Notes: generated from the letters alone by a model not told the origin. A DNA stretch of 64,000 nucleotides from Sedimentisphaerales bacterium (GCA_016936075.1 JAFGPS010000004.1:18227-82226), one strand, 5' to 3'. Counted from the stretch's first letter, positions 1 through 10,278 are shown. Translations and numbers: made by a program.

Positions 1-146
1 GCGACAATTAAATTTGCAACTTCGTCGACAACTGGTCCACCGAGAAAAATAATTCTGTCTTTTAAGAGCCTTGAATAAATATCGTAAGCTCTTTCGGTTC
101 TGCCGCTCTTTTCAATTACTATAGGTACTAACTGATTAATACTCAT
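1..146 (-). CDS. clpP: ATP-dependent Clp protease proteolytic subunit, N-terminal part (truncated by window edge)
   Basis: Reverse-strand reading gives [49 protein letters not shown], the classical ClpP N-terminus. Confidence 0.9.
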   Translation of the reverse strand, partial: MSINQLVPIVIEKSGRTERAYDIYSRLLKDRIIFLGGPVVDEVANLIV

Positions 147-185
147 AATTTTTCCTTGTATTGTGTATATCGTATTGCGTATTTT

Positions 186-220
186 TTCGCGATGGGTCCC
201 TCAAGGGATGGCCATGCTCA
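186..220. repeat. Degenerate REP-like element, family A
   Basis: GGGTCCCTCAAGGGATGGCCATGCTCAC; palindrome TCCCTCAAGGGA and shared GATGGCCATG(C)TCAC with 7043..7091. Confidence 0.5.
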
Positions 221-244
221 CATCACGCAACACACTTCACGAAA

Positions 245-898
245 TTATTCTTTCTTCTCTTCAGTTGTTTTGTTTTTCATATCTTCTTCGTGGAGAACTT
301 CATCAATCAGGCCGTATTGCATCGCTTCATCTGCGCTCATATACCTGTCTCTTTCGGTCTCAGATGCGATTTTTTCTTCCGGCAGGCCGGTATGAGTCGA
401 AAGAATTTTATTAATCATAGCTTTTGACTTGAGGATTTCCTCTGCCTGAATTTTGATATCTGATGCCTGTCCGGTTACTCCACCCCATGGCTGGTGCAGC
501 ATAATTTTTGCATGAGGCAAAGCGTATCTTTTGCCTTTCGTTCCTGCCGCAAGTACTATTGCTCCACCTGATTGTGCTCTGCCAATACAGTATGTGGCGA
601 CCGGCGAACGAACAAAACGCATCGTATCGTAAATTGCCATTGTATCATCCACAGTACCGCCGGGGGAGTTTATGTATAAACTGATTTCGCTGTTTCTCTT
701 GAGGTTGTCAAGATAGAGCATTTTCATAATAACTTCAGCGGCACGTGCATAAGAAATTTCGCCTATCAGAAAAACGATGCGATTTTCCAGTAACATATCG
801 TCCAAACTCATCTGGCGAAATCGCTGATATGTTCCACCGCCGCCTCCACCGTATTGATTGAAAATATCCATACTATTTGCTTTATAATCACTAAACAT
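245..898 (-). CDS. clpP: ATP-dependent Clp protease proteolytic subunit (second, divergent tandem copy)
   Basis: 217 aa; ClpP motifs DNLKRNSEISLYINSPGG, IGRAQSGGAIVLAAG, ALPHAKIMLHQPWGG. Confidence 0.95.
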   Translation of the reverse strand: MFSDYKANSMDIFNQYGGGGGGTYQRFRQMSLDDMLLENRIVFLIGEISYARAAEVIMKMLYLDNLKRNSEISLYINSPGGTVDDTMAIYDTMRFVRSPVATYCIGRAQSGGAIVLAAGTKGKRYALPHAKIMLHQPWGGVTGQASDIKIQAEEILKSKAMINKILSTHTGLPEEKIASETERDRYMSADEAMQYGLIDEVLHEEDMKNKTTEEKKE

Positions 899-944
899 TC
901 AAATTTCCTTAAAAAATCAGGATTATCATATTCTGCGTTTCACA

Positions 945-980
945 TCATCCATAATGGTATTACGGCAGGATGGCGAGGTC
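945..980. repeat. Degenerate REP-like element, family A
   Basis: GGCAGGATGGCGAGGTCAC vs GCCAGGATGGCCATGTCAC at 7073..7091. Confidence 0.45.
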
Positions 981-991
981 ACTATAGTATT

Positions 992-2494
992 TTATTCTTC
1001 TTTTTTCTTTTTTGTCGGTTTTTTAGTAGCAGCTTTCTTTTTTGGAGCTTTTTCGGCTTTTGGCATTGCTTTTTCAGGCTCTTTTTCCGTTATTTTTGCG
1101 GACTCAAGCAATTTTGCGATACACTTTTCCTGTTGAATTTCCAGTTCTAACTGAGTAAGAGAACCATCTTGTTCCATTTGTTCTCTCATTTTTTCAGGAC
1201 GCTGATTTCGTTCTATAGCCAATTGAGCGATATAACCGTTAATTTCTGGTTCTGTGACAGTTATATCGAATTTTCCTGCGATTTGACTCATGATGAAGAA
1301 TGTCTTAAGCTGTTTTTTAGCCTGCTCTTCGCTTCCAGCTTTGAGCTGTTCTAATTGTGTATCTATCTGCTCACGCTGAAGACCTTTCATCATCAGGTTT
1401 ATATATTGTCTGCGAAGCACTGATTCAGCCTGTTGTGCTACGACATCGAGCGGTAAATCAAAATTAATATTATCATCTAAATATTGATATACCTGCTCGT
1501 TCATATCATTTCGTACCTGTGCTTCAAGGCGGCTCTGGAGTTGTTCCTGAATTCGCTCTCGCAACTCATCTTCACTATCAATATTTATTCTCTGTAAGAA
1601 AGCTTCATCAAGTTCTGCGGGTTTGAGCCATTTTATGTCCTTGACATCAATTTCAATATCGACTTTTTTGCCGCGATACTCTTCTTTATAGTAGGTTTTC
1701 GGTACTTCGACGCTTGTTTGTTTATTATCTCCGGCCTTTGCGCCTATAAGAAGTTCATCGAGTTTTTCAACTGGGATCTGCCCGACAAAACCGTTTTTAC
1801 GTACAAATATTTCTGTATTGTCGAGTTTTTCGGCTTCTTCAACATCTTCAATTTTTAATATAGCATCAGCGATTATCTGGTCATCAAGCTCTGCCGGCTC
1901 ATCTTTTCTGGGTGTCCAGATACCAGCGTATCGTTGCATTTGTTCAATTTCGCTATCGACTTGCTCATCTGTAACTTCGAGTTTTGTTTTGTTAACAGGG
2001 ATACCTTCAAGCAAAGGAAGCTCGAATTCCGGTCTTACTTCCACGACAAAATCAAATTTCATCGCACCTTCTTCAGGCAGTTCAATTTCTTCGAAATTTA
2101 TATCAGGCTCGCCGAGAGTTTGTAACTTATTGTCTGTCAAAGCGGCCTGACTCGCATCTGCTAATAATTTGGCTTTGATCGCATCTGTCGCTTCTTTACC
2201 GAATCTTTTCTCCAGGAGTCTCCTTGGTGCTCGTCCTTTCCTGAAACCCGGAACGATAGCATCTTTACGAAGCTCTTCGAATTGGGAATCTGTAGCTTTT
2301 ACAATCTTTTCCGCGGGTATTTCCACAATCACTTTCTTTTTGCAGGGGCCTGCATCTTCAATTGTGACTATATTAGGAATTTCAGGAGTTTCGTCTGCTG
2401 TAGCTTTGTCCTGTTGTTCGTCGATATTTTCTTCTACAGATTTTTCCGTTTGTTCTGCTGCAAGTTCTTCTTGTTTTTTTTCATCTTCAGCCAT
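992..2494 (-). CDS. tig: Trigger factor (peptidyl-prolyl isomerase chaperone)
   Basis: ORF extends to 2581 but the SD-like AGGAG precedes MAEDEKKQEE at 2494; domain order and FRKGRAPRRLLEKRFG motif are typical of trigger factor. Confidence 0.9.
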   Translation of the reverse strand: MAEDEKKQEELAAEQTEKSVEENIDEQQDKATADETPEIPNIVTIEDAGPCKKKVIVEIPAEKIVKATDSQFEELRKDAIVPGFRKGRAPRRLLEKRFGKEATDAIKAKLLADASQAALTDNKLQTLGEPDINFEEIELPEEGAMKFDFVVEVRPEFELPLLEGIPVNKTKLEVTDEQVDSEIEQMQRYAGIWTPRKDEPAELDDQIIADAILKIEDVEEAEKLDNTEIFVRKNGFVGQIPVEKLDELLIGAKAGDNKQTSVEVPKTYYKEEYRGKKVDIEIDVKDIKWLKPAELDEAFLQRINIDSEDELRERIQEQLQSRLEAQVRNDMNEQVYQYLDDNINFDLPLDVVAQQAESVLRRQYINLMMKGLQREQIDTQLEQLKAGSEEQAKKQLKTFFIMSQIAGKFDITVTEPEINGYIAQLAIERNQRPEKMREQMEQDGSLTQLELEIQQEKCIAKLLESAKITEKEPEKAMPKAEKAPKKKAATKKPTKKKKEE

Positions 2495-2764
2495 TTTTTT
2501 GCTCCTGAAAGATACTGCTGTACTTGTGATTAAAATAAAAAAAGGCCACAGGGAAACGCTTTGCAAACTTAGCTTTTTCAAGCATAAACTGCGTTTTCCT
2601 TAGCCCGGTCTTCACGATTCCGATTAGGAGGAAAAAAATAACCCTGCCTGACCTAAACGTACCGGAGACCAACGCCAAACTACACTTAGCCGGTAACTCA
2701 CCGATACTATATGGGTTTCTTTATGCGAAATATGCATTCAAAATGCCCATCCTTGGATAGTAAA

Positions 2765-2835
2765 GCGGGCGATGAGATTCGAACTCACGACATTCACGTT
2801 GGCAACGTGACGCTCTACCACTGAGCTACGCCCGC
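2765..2835 (-). tRNA. tRNA-Gly (GCC)
   Basis: 71-nt cloverleaf GCGGGCG...CGCCCGC, anticodon loop TTGCCAA, T-loop GTTCGAATC. Confidence 0.93.
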
Positions 2836-2954
2836 ATTTCAAAGACACTTCATTAATAAAGAAATATCCTTAAAACGGTATTATATACGCAAATCGAAGC
2901 CTTGCAAGTGGATTTTTATTAAAATTTTACATAATAATTCAGGTTTATTAATAA

Positions 2955-3479
2955 TTAATGTGTTTTTTTCATGCTAATCCGTAGTTTTTGTCCATCATAT
3001 ATAAGAATGAACTTATCATTCTGAAATCTGAATGTTTGCTGTCCCATTTTTTTGTTCGGCCAATAAGCGAATAATTCGGGTATCTTTTCCAATGCCTGTT
3101 CTGATGGCTTATCAAAATGGTAGTTTACCATAAAACCATTTTCTATTGTATATGTACCGCTCAGGGAATTATTAATAAAATTCCCAACCTGACCTTTTCG
3201 TTTGGAATCCCAGGTAAAGCGGCCATTATCATCGAATGTAACTGTAAGTTCCCAATCTTTATCTCCGGGATAGTCGTGGTCTTCCTGGGATGCGGATTCT
3301 TTAATCCATGTACCGATGATACTTTTATTAGAGGTATCATTCTTTTCTGATATTTGGGAGTTAGTTTCAATTTCTTCGGATTTGATAATTTCTGTATTGT
3401 TCGCATTTGCTGAAATGAGGATTCCAATCAGGCTCAATATTATTATTCCGCCTGAAATTATCAGATATTTTGTTTTCAT
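2955..3479 (-). CDS. Hypothetical exported protein, lipocalin-like fold possible
   Basis: 174 aa, N-terminal hydrophobic signal, IIGTWIKES...FDDNGRFTW pattern. Confidence 0.6.
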   Translation of the reverse strand: MKTKYLIISGGIIILSLIGILISANANNTEIIKSEEIETNSQISEKNDTSNKSIIGTWIKESASQEDHDYPGDKDWELTVTFDDNGRFTWDSKRKGQVGNFINNSLSGTYTIENGFMVNYHFDKPSEQALEKIPELFAYWPNKKMGQQTFRFQNDKFILIYDGQKLRISMKKTH

Positions 3480-3888
3480 ATTGCGTAACTCGAACGAAAG
3501 ATATTATATATGTAAGGAAAATATATTGAAACAACTATTGTCGGTATATACTTTATATTTCGGAATTACGTGGATTTTTAGATAATGAAATTATTTTGAA
3601 AAAAATCGAAAATTTTATGTATGAAATCTCTGACATATGTATCTGTATTAAATATAAGGAAGTATTTTGTGGTATATGTCTAATAATTTTTGTTATTTTA
3701 TGAATATATGTTTGAAAATAAGGTTTATAATTTCAGACTTGAACATATGAAAAATATTTTGCATAATCAGAACGTTTTAAATAGTAAAACGTATATTTAA
3801 TCTCATAGAATGAAATGTGCAATAGCCGTAACACCGGCTTGACGCATTTAGAGAATTTTACCGAAAAGCTTTTGTTAGGAGAAGTTTT

Positions 3889-4878
3889 ATGGCTATTGAT
3901 GTTAAGCAAATAGGGGACCTGGTTCAGGAGAAAAGTGAGTTTATTCGTGCTTTGTTTGGTGAAATAGACAAAGTCATTATCGGACAAAGGTATATGCTCG
4001 AACGAATGCTTATAAGTCTTCTGGCGAATGGTCATATTTTATTGGAAGGTGTCCCCGGCCTGGCAAAAACAATGGCGGTGACAACACTTGCCAAAGCGAT
4101 AGATGCCGATTTCAGGAGAATACAGTTTACGCCGGACTTGCTTCCTGCTGATTTGATTGGAACGCAGATTTACAGGCAGTCGGATGGTGAGTTTTATACT
4201 CGCAAGGGACCTGTGTTTGCAAACATAATTCTCGCTGATGAAATTAACAGGGCGCCCGCGAAAGTTCAAAGCGCGTTACTTGAAGCAATGCAGGAAAGAC
4301 AGGTAACTATCGGCGATGAGACTTTCCCTATTCCTGAGCCGTTCCTTGTACTTGCGACACAAAACCCAATCGAGCAGGAAGGAACATATCCTCTTCCGGA
4401 AGCGCAGCTTGACAGGTTTATGATGAAACTCAAAGTCGATTATCCCAACAAGGAAGAAGAACGCAAAATTCTCGATAGGATGGCTTCTACGAATAAGAAA
4501 TTCGATATCAAGCCTGTAATTCATCCGAATCAGATTGCGGAAATTCGCTCTGTTGTCGATGAAATATACATAGATGATAAGGTCAAAGATTATATCGTAA
4601 ATATTGTTTGTGCAACGAGAGATCCCAAAAAATATGGAATTGACCTGGGAAACTTTATAAATTATGGCGCTTCACCAAGAGCGACTATTTTTCTCGCTGT
4701 AGCCGCCAAAGCTCATGCGTTTATCCAGCAGAGAGGTTATGTCACGCCGCAGGATGTTAAGAGTATCGGCTATGATGTTCTTCGTCACAGGGTGATTATC
4801 AGCTACGAAGCTGAAGCAGAAGACAAAACCAGCGAAGATATTATAAAAACAATTTTTGATAATATTGAAGTACCGTAA
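3889..4878 (+). CDS. MoxR-family AAA+ ATPase
   Basis: 329 aa; HILLEGVPGLAKTMAVTTLAKAI Walker A, ADEINRAPAKVQSALLEAMQE, ATQNPIEQEGTYPLPEAQLDRF. Confidence 0.95.
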   Translation: MAIDVKQIGDLVQEKSEFIRALFGEIDKVIIGQRYMLERMLISLLANGHILLEGVPGLAKTMAVTTLAKAIDADFRRIQFTPDLLPADLIGTQIYRQSDGEFYTRKGPVFANIILADEINRAPAKVQSALLEAMQERQVTIGDETFPIPEPFLVLATQNPIEQEGTYPLPEAQLDRFMMKLKVDYPNKEEERKILDRMASTNKKFDIKPVIHPNQIAEIRSVVDEIYIDDKVKDYIVNIVCATRDPKKYGIDLGNFINYGASPRATIFLAVAAKAHAFIQQRGYVTPQDVKSIGYDVLRHRVIISYEAEAEDKTSEDIIKTIFDNIEVP

Positions 4879-4882
4879 AAAA

Positions 4883-4948
4883 GTGACTTGTGACTCGTCT
4901 CTCGTTACTCGGATTTCGAGCGACAAGTCACGAGCGACAAGCGACGAA
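4883..4948. repeat. SHESR-type dispersed repeat in leader of DUF58 gene
   Basis: GTGACTTGTGACTCGTCTCTCG...CGAGCGACAAGTCACGAGCGACAAGCGACGAAC; internal TGACTTGT/ACAAGTCA inverted repeat. Confidence 0.78.
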
Positions 4949-4950
4949 CT

Positions 4951-5826
4951 ATGATACCGGCAGAATTAATAAATAAAATAAGACAGATTCAGATATACAC
5001 GTCCCGAATGGTTGACGCCAGTTTCGCGGGTCAGTATGAAAGCGTATTCAAAGGACGCGGCATGCAGTTCGATGAAGTACGCGAATACACTCCCGGCGAT
5101 GACATAAGGACAATCGACTGGAACGTAACCGCTCGAACTGGTAAGCCGTATATAAAGAGATATGTCGAAGAACGTGAAATGACAGTCATCTTTGCGGTTG
5201 ACTTGAGCGCATCGGGCGATTTTGGAACTGTCAATAAGGCAAAGAACGAACTTGCCGCGGAATTTTGCGCAGTCATGGCATTTGCCGCCGCGAAAAATAA
5301 TGATAAAGTCGGCCTTTTGATTTTCTCCGATAGGATCGAATTATATATCCCTCCTAAAAAGGGAATCAGTCATATGCTCAGGCTTATTCGTGAGCTTCTG
5401 TATTTCAAAATGCCGAAAAGAAAAACCAATATTAACGAAGCGATGGATTATCTTGCAAGAGTTATACGAAAGAAAGCGACCGTTTTTCTTGTATCCGATT
5501 TTATCGAGACTAATTTCAAGAAGTCACTGAGTCTGCTCAGTAAGAGACACGATGTAATTGCTGTTTCAGTTTGTGACCCTGCGGAAGTTGCATTGCCGAA
5601 TATTGGATTAATCGAATTTACAGACGCCGAAACTGGTGAGCTAATTCTTGTCGATACACGGAACAGAAAGTTTAGAAAGCAATATAATGATTCGACTACA
5701 AAGCAGGCTTATGAATTAAATAATATGTTGAAATCGATTAATGTCGATAGTATTAATATCAGTACCGACAAGCCTTACATCCATGATTTGGTTAGGTTTT
5801 TTCATATGAGACACAAACGACGCTAA
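4951..5826 (+). CDS. DUF58 domain protein (Bat/MoxR-associated)
   Basis: 291 aa; GRGMQFDEVREYTPGDDIRTIDWNVTARTG signature. Confidence 0.93.
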   Translation: MIPAELINKIRQIQIYTSRMVDASFAGQYESVFKGRGMQFDEVREYTPGDDIRTIDWNVTARTGKPYIKRYVEEREMTVIFAVDLSASGDFGTVNKAKNELAAEFCAVMAFAAAKNNDKVGLLIFSDRIELYIPPKKGISHMLRLIRELLYFKMPKRKTNINEAMDYLARVIRKKATVFLVSDFIETNFKKSLSLLSKRHDVIAVSVCDPAEVALPNIGLIEFTDAETGELILVDTRNRKFRKQYNDSTTKQAYELNNMLKSINVDSINISTDKPYIHDLVRFFHMRHKRR

Positions 5827-5839
5827 TTTATTAAATTGT

Positions 5840-5860
5840 AGGGTGGGCTGTGCCCACCAA
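5840..5860. repeat. Short palindromic repeat GGTGGGCTGTGCCCACC
   Basis: Perfect 7-bp stem GGTGGGC/GCCCACC with 3-nt loop in a bat-operon intergenic gap. Confidence 0.6.
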
Positions 5861-5894
5861 TTCTCCTTATTTTATTTATGGAGCATAAAGAACT

Positions 5895-6992
5895 ATGGAA
5901 AATAAACTTGATTTTTCATTACCTCAAAAGAAAACGAAAAATTCGGCTGCATCTTTTATTATAATAATCTTGCTTCTGGTTTTGATTGGATTAGTTTCAA
6001 TTAATGTTTTCAAACCAACCGGAAAAAGTTTATTAAATGGAAATTCTCAGGCGTTAATGACTCCTGATGAAATGAAGGGACTTGCTTCGAAACTCGCACA
6101 AAGGGGCATATATGAAAGAGCTGTAGTTCTCTGGAAAGAATATCTCGCAAACGTGAATTTGACTGATATCGAGCGGGCCAGGGGACTTTTTCAGATAGCT
6201 TCATTGTATGAAAAAGCAAATATGTACGAAGAAGCTATCGAATATTTCTATCGAAGTGAAACCACATCAAAAGCTGCCGAACTGGAATCTCAGATAAATA
6301 CCCATATTAAAGATTGTTTTGAAAAACTCGGCAAATTTTCTGCTCTTCGTTATGAGCTGATGGACAGGACGAGTTTTAACGAACAAGAAGGTGCAGGCTC
6401 GGAAGTTGTAGCCGAAATCGGACCGGAAAAAATAACACAGGCGGACCTTGATGCGTTAATCGAGCAAACGATAGATATCCAGCTTACTCCTCTAATGTCA
6501 TTTATGACGGCTGAGCAGCGAAATGAGCAGAAAAAGCAAATGCTCGAACAATATAAAACTCCTTCTGCGAAAATGCAGTTTTTACAATCGTACCTCGCGC
6601 AGGAAATATTATATCGTGATGCATTGGAACAGGAAATGACACAGGAACCTGAAGTAAAAAGTCAGATAGAAGAAATGACAAGACAGGTTCTGAGCCAGCA
6701 ATTAATGAATAAAGAATTGGCAGGTAAAATTAATGTTACTGAAACGGATGTGCAGACATATTATCAGGCGAACAAGGATAAATACGTCGAACCTGCGAAA
6801 GAGGATGATCCGAATTCCGTACCAACACAGAAGACTTTCAACGAGGTAAGGGAACAGGTGACTTCTGAACTGATTAATAGTAAAAGCAGGGACGTTCAGC
6901 AGGCATATATAAAGCAGTTGATGGATAAATATAATATCATTGTACATACATCAGTATTAACACCGGCGGTTCAGGATAGCAATGACATGTAA
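5895..6992 (+). CDS. Membrane-anchored TPR / SurA-like protein
   Basis: 365 aa; one TM helix, TPR-like region, C-terminal KINVTETDVQTYYQANKDKYVEP resembling SurA/PpiC N-terminal helices. Confidence 0.6.
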   Translation: MENKLDFSLPQKKTKNSAASFIIIILLLVLIGLVSINVFKPTGKSLLNGNSQALMTPDEMKGLASKLAQRGIYERAVVLWKEYLANVNLTDIERARGLFQIASLYEKANMYEEAIEYFYRSETTSKAAELESQINTHIKDCFEKLGKFSALRYELMDRTSFNEQEGAGSEVVAEIGPEKITQADLDALIEQTIDIQLTPLMSFMTAEQRNEQKKQMLEQYKTPSAKMQFLQSYLAQEILYRDALEQEMTQEPEVKSQIEEMTRQVLSQQLMNKELAGKINVTETDVQTYYQANKDKYVEPAKEDDPNSVPTQKTFNEVREQVTSELINSKSRDVQQAYIKQLMDKYNIIVHTSVLTPAVQDSNDM

Positions 6993-8154
6993 AACAAAAC
7001 AACTGAATAAGGATTTATTTGGATGCTCGAAGAAAAAAGAACGTGTCATGGGCATCTTGCCCATGAAGCATGGCCAGGATGGCCATGTCACAAATAGACA
7101 AAACATTCTGTTAGAGTTTCTTAGAATCTTTGTACTTATAGCATTTATGCTGTTAGTCATTAGCGGCTGCGATAAAAGTACGGACAAAAAAGACGATGAA
7201 CAATCATTTGAAATCGACAAAAAGTACGAGCGTGGTCCTCTAACCGCTCATATACGCATAGACAAATCCAAAATAACTATCGCAGATACATTACTTCTCG
7301 AAATCGAAGCGGCAGTAGAATCAGGATATGATGTAAATATGCCGAATGTAAACGAAGTTCTCGCGAATTTCGGTATTGTCGATTGGAAAAATCTTGGTGA
7401 CAAGCTCGATGAAAATAATAATGTCCTCAGTACATATCAGTATCGACTTGAACCTTTTGTATCGGGTACTTTTCCAATACCGGCTTTCAAATTTGGATTT
7501 TATGATGTGAATAATCCAGGCGAAAATCATTACGAGCTTGAAACCGAACCTATAGATATCGAAGTTGCTTCGCTTTTGGGTGAGCAGCGTGAAAATTTGC
7601 AAATCTCTGGTATCGAAGGTGTAGTTGCAATGCCTAAACATGTATCTTATACATGGATATGGATACTGCTCGTTGTTGTGATTGTTATCGCCGTGATATG
7701 TGTTGTAATTTACTTTAAGCGCAAACGAGTAAAAGAGATTGTAAGGATTTTCAGACCTGCACATGAAATCGCATATGAACGTCTGCGTGTATTTGTCGGG
7801 CAAAATCTTATAGAAGAAGGAAAGATAAAGGAATTCTACGAAGGTATAAGTGATATTTTGCGGCACTATATCGAGCATCGTTTCGATTTAAGGGCACCGG
7901 AAAGGACCACTGAAGAGTTTTTATATGAGATTCAATATACAGATGTACTTTCCAAATCGGATAAGGACAGTCTTGGAGAATTTCTTACTCATTGCGATAT
8001 GGTAAAGTTCGCGAAATTTAATCCTACTAAAGAGCAAATACAGAAAACGTTTGATTTGGTAAAGAGCTTTATTGAAAAGACCAAATCCCAGGACAAGAAA
8101 ATTGATGTAACTGAAACAGAGAATGAAGAAACAGTTGAAATCGGGAGTGCATAA
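6982..8154 (+). CDS. BatD/DUF4381-like lipoprotein with internal TM helix
   Basis: 390 aa; lipobox LLVISGC, central TM helix IWILLVVVIVIAVICVV; position in bat operon. N-terminus contains a REP-like repeat. Confidence 0.7.
   Translation: MTCKTKQLNKDLFGCSKKKERVMGILPMKHGQDGHVTNRQNILLEFLRIFVLIAFMLLVISGCDKSTDKKDDEQSFEIDKKYERGPLTAHIRIDKSKITIADTLLLEIEAAVESGYDVNMPNVNEVLANFGIVDWKNLGDKLDENNNVLSTYQYRLEPFVSGTFPIPAFKFGFYDVNNPGENHYELETEPIDIEVASLLGEQRENLQISGIEGVVAMPKHVSYTWIWILLVVVIVIAVICVVIYFKRKRVKEIVRIFRPAHEIAYERLRVFVGQNLIEEGKIKEFYEGISDILRHYIEHRFDLRAPERTTEEFLYEIQYTDVLSKSDKDSLGEFLTHCDMVKFAKFNPTKEQIQKTFDLVKSFIEKTKSQDKKIDVTETENEETVEIGSA
7043..7091 (+). repeat. REP-like palindromic element, family A, inside the N-terminal part of a CDS
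   Basis: GTGTCATGGGCATCTTGCCCATGAAGCATGGCCAGGATGGCCATGTCAC: two adjacent palindromes flanked by GTGTCA/TGTCAC. Confidence 0.88.
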
Positions 8155-9243
8155 ATGCAGTTTTATTCGAAGTGGATACTACTGTTATTATTTTTAATAC
8201 CTGCGATGATGTATTTTAATTTTCGCAAAAAGCGTCACGCCGCGCTGAAGTTTTCCAGCTTGCGGGACATGCGGAATTGTTCTATCTCGCTGAGACAGCG
8301 TTTGCGTCCTTTAATGATTTTCGCTCGGTATATTTGCATTGCATTATTGATAGTCGCTCTTGCAAGGCCGAGGAAAGGAACGGTTCTTTCTGAAATTTCC
8401 GCCGAAGGTGTCGCGATGGAAATTGTCGCCGACCGTTCGAGCAGTATGAATACAGAAATGGATTACTATGGCCAGACAGTTAGCCGATTCGATGTTGTAA
8501 AAAGAGTTCTTTCTGATTTCATTGAAGGTGATAAAAAAGAATTTACAGGAAGAGACAGTGACCTGATAGGACTTGTTACTTTCGCAAGATATGCAGATAC
8601 GATATGCCCGATGGTACTTGGTCATAATGTTCTTGTTGAGTTTCTGAAAAAAACGAATACAGTAAATATTCGCAGCGAAGACGGAACCGCGATAGGTGAT
8701 GGAATTGCACTTGCTGCCGCAAGACTGAAGAAAGCTGAAGAAGAATTCCAGAAAAGAAAACAAAAGCTGGCGGAAGAAGGGGAAAATGTTTCAGATGAAG
8801 ACGCTGGTTTCAAAATAAAAAGCAAAGCTATCATTTTGCTTACAGACGGCATAAATAATGTCGGCGATTACAGCCCGACTCAGGCCGCTGAATTAGCGAA
8901 AGAATGGGGAATAAAAATATATACGATTGGTATCGGTTCCGCTGAAGCTTATACTACCGTTCAGTCTATGCTGGGAACTTTTAAAATGCCTGTCGGTCAG
9001 AGCCTTGATGAAGGATTACTCAAGAATATAGCTGAAACAACAGGCGGTTTTTATGGACGTGCCGATGATGCTAAGGCACTTAAACAAATTATCGAAAAAA
9101 TCGATGAGTTGGAAAAAACGGAAGTGAAATCAATACAGTTTACTCAATATTCCGAATTTTTCAGCCCATGGACGCTAACCGCGTTATTAATATTAATATT
9201 GGAAATGTTGGCAAGTTGTACAGTATTTCGTAAGATACCGTAA
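8155..9243 (+). CDS. batA: VWA domain membrane protein (BatA-like)
   Basis: 362 aa; MEIVADRSSSMNTEM (MIDAS DxSxS), IILLTDGINNVGDYSP. Confidence 0.85.
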   Translation: MQFYSKWILLLLFLIPAMMYFNFRKKRHAALKFSSLRDMRNCSISLRQRLRPLMIFARYICIALLIVALARPRKGTVLSEISAEGVAMEIVADRSSSMNTEMDYYGQTVSRFDVVKRVLSDFIEGDKKEFTGRDSDLIGLVTFARYADTICPMVLGHNVLVEFLKKTNTVNIRSEDGTAIGDGIALAAARLKKAEEEFQKRKQKLAEEGENVSDEDAGFKIKSKAIILLTDGINNVGDYSPTQAAELAKEWGIKIYTIGIGSAEAYTTVQSMLGTFKMPVGQSLDEGLLKNIAETTGGFYGRADDAKALKQIIEKIDELEKTEVKSIQFTQYSEFFSPWTLTALLILILEMLASCTVFRKIP

Positions 9244-9255
9244 AAGGTTTTTAAT

Positions 9256-10278
9256 ATGAATCTTGGAAATGATAAAGCATTGTGGTTGTTATTCGTAGTA
9301 CCGGCTATCCTGGTACCGGCTTACTTATGGTGTTTCTGGCAGAAATCCCGGGCGTTGAAAATGTTAGCTGGAACCGAAATGCTAAAGAAAATAAATGCCT
9401 CTGTAAGTTTTAGAAGGCAGGTATTGAAAGCATTTCTTTTAGTAGCGGCTTACATTAGTATTGTAATTGCGTTGACTGAGCCGAAGTGGAATCCGCAGGC
9501 TGAAAAAATAAAACAGCAGGGGCGTGACGTTTGTATCTTGCTTGATACTTCACGTTCCATGCTTGCAGAGGATATAAAACCGAGCAGGCTCGAACGTTCC
9601 AAACTCGCGATAAGGGATTTGCTTGAGACGCTGCAGGGTGACAGAGTGGCTATCGTGACCTTTGCCGGAAACAGCACTGTCAAATGTCCCCTTACTCAGG
9701 ATTATGCTTTTGTGCGAATGGTACTTACTGATATTTCCACTGAAAGTTCCAGCAGGGGCGGAACGATGATAGGCGATGCGATTCGCAAAGCAACTGAGGA
9801 AGTTTTCGATAAGCAAAGCAGGGAATATAAAGATATAATTCTTATAACCGACGGCGAGGAACAAGAGGGAGTCGAAAGTTTTGCCGAGCAGGCCGCCGAA
9901 AAAGCCGCTGAACAGGGAATCAGGATAATCGCAATCGGGCTCGGTGATGACCAGCAGGGTTCGAGAATTCCAATTACAGGACCGAATGGAGAAACGACTT
10001 TCCTGAAATATAATGGACAGGAAGTCTGGTCGAAACTTGGCAGCGATTTGTTGATGAAGGTCGTTTATGCGACCGATGGTGGAAAATATCTCTCGGTAAA
10101 GCCCGGAACCACGATGGATTTGGGCGCGATTTACAAAGAAGTTATTGCAACCGGGCCAAAACGCGAGCTTGAATCGGCTACAATGATTAGGTATGATGAG
10201 AGATTCCAGATATTTCTGGCTCTTGGATTGATATTATTAGTTTTAGAGACGATGACAAGTGAATGCAAAAAAAGTTAA
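9256..10278 (+). CDS. batB: VWA domain membrane protein (BatB-like)
   Basis: 340 aa; VCILLDTSRSMLAEDIKPSRLERSK, IILITDGEEQEG. Confidence 0.85.
   Translation: MNLGNDKALWLLFVVPAILVPAYLWCFWQKSRALKMLAGTEMLKKINASVSFRRQVLKAFLLVAAYISIVIALTEPKWNPQAEKIKQQGRDVCILLDTSRSMLAEDIKPSRLERSKLAIRDLLETLQGDRVAIVTFAGNSTVKCPLTQDYAFVRMVLTDISTESSSRGGTMIGDAIRKATEEVFDKQSREYKDIILITDGEEQEGVESFAEQAAEKAAEQGIRIIAIGLGDDQQGSRIPITGPNGETTFLKYNGQEVWSKLGSDLLMKVVYATDGGKYLSVKPGTTMDLGAIYKEVIATGPKRELESATMIRYDERFQIFLALGLILLVLETMTSECKKS

Noticed and set aside
2581-2760. Possible additional tRNA or riboswitch upstream of tig
   Set aside because: GC-richer patches but no cloverleaf or known riboswitch core could be folded by eye
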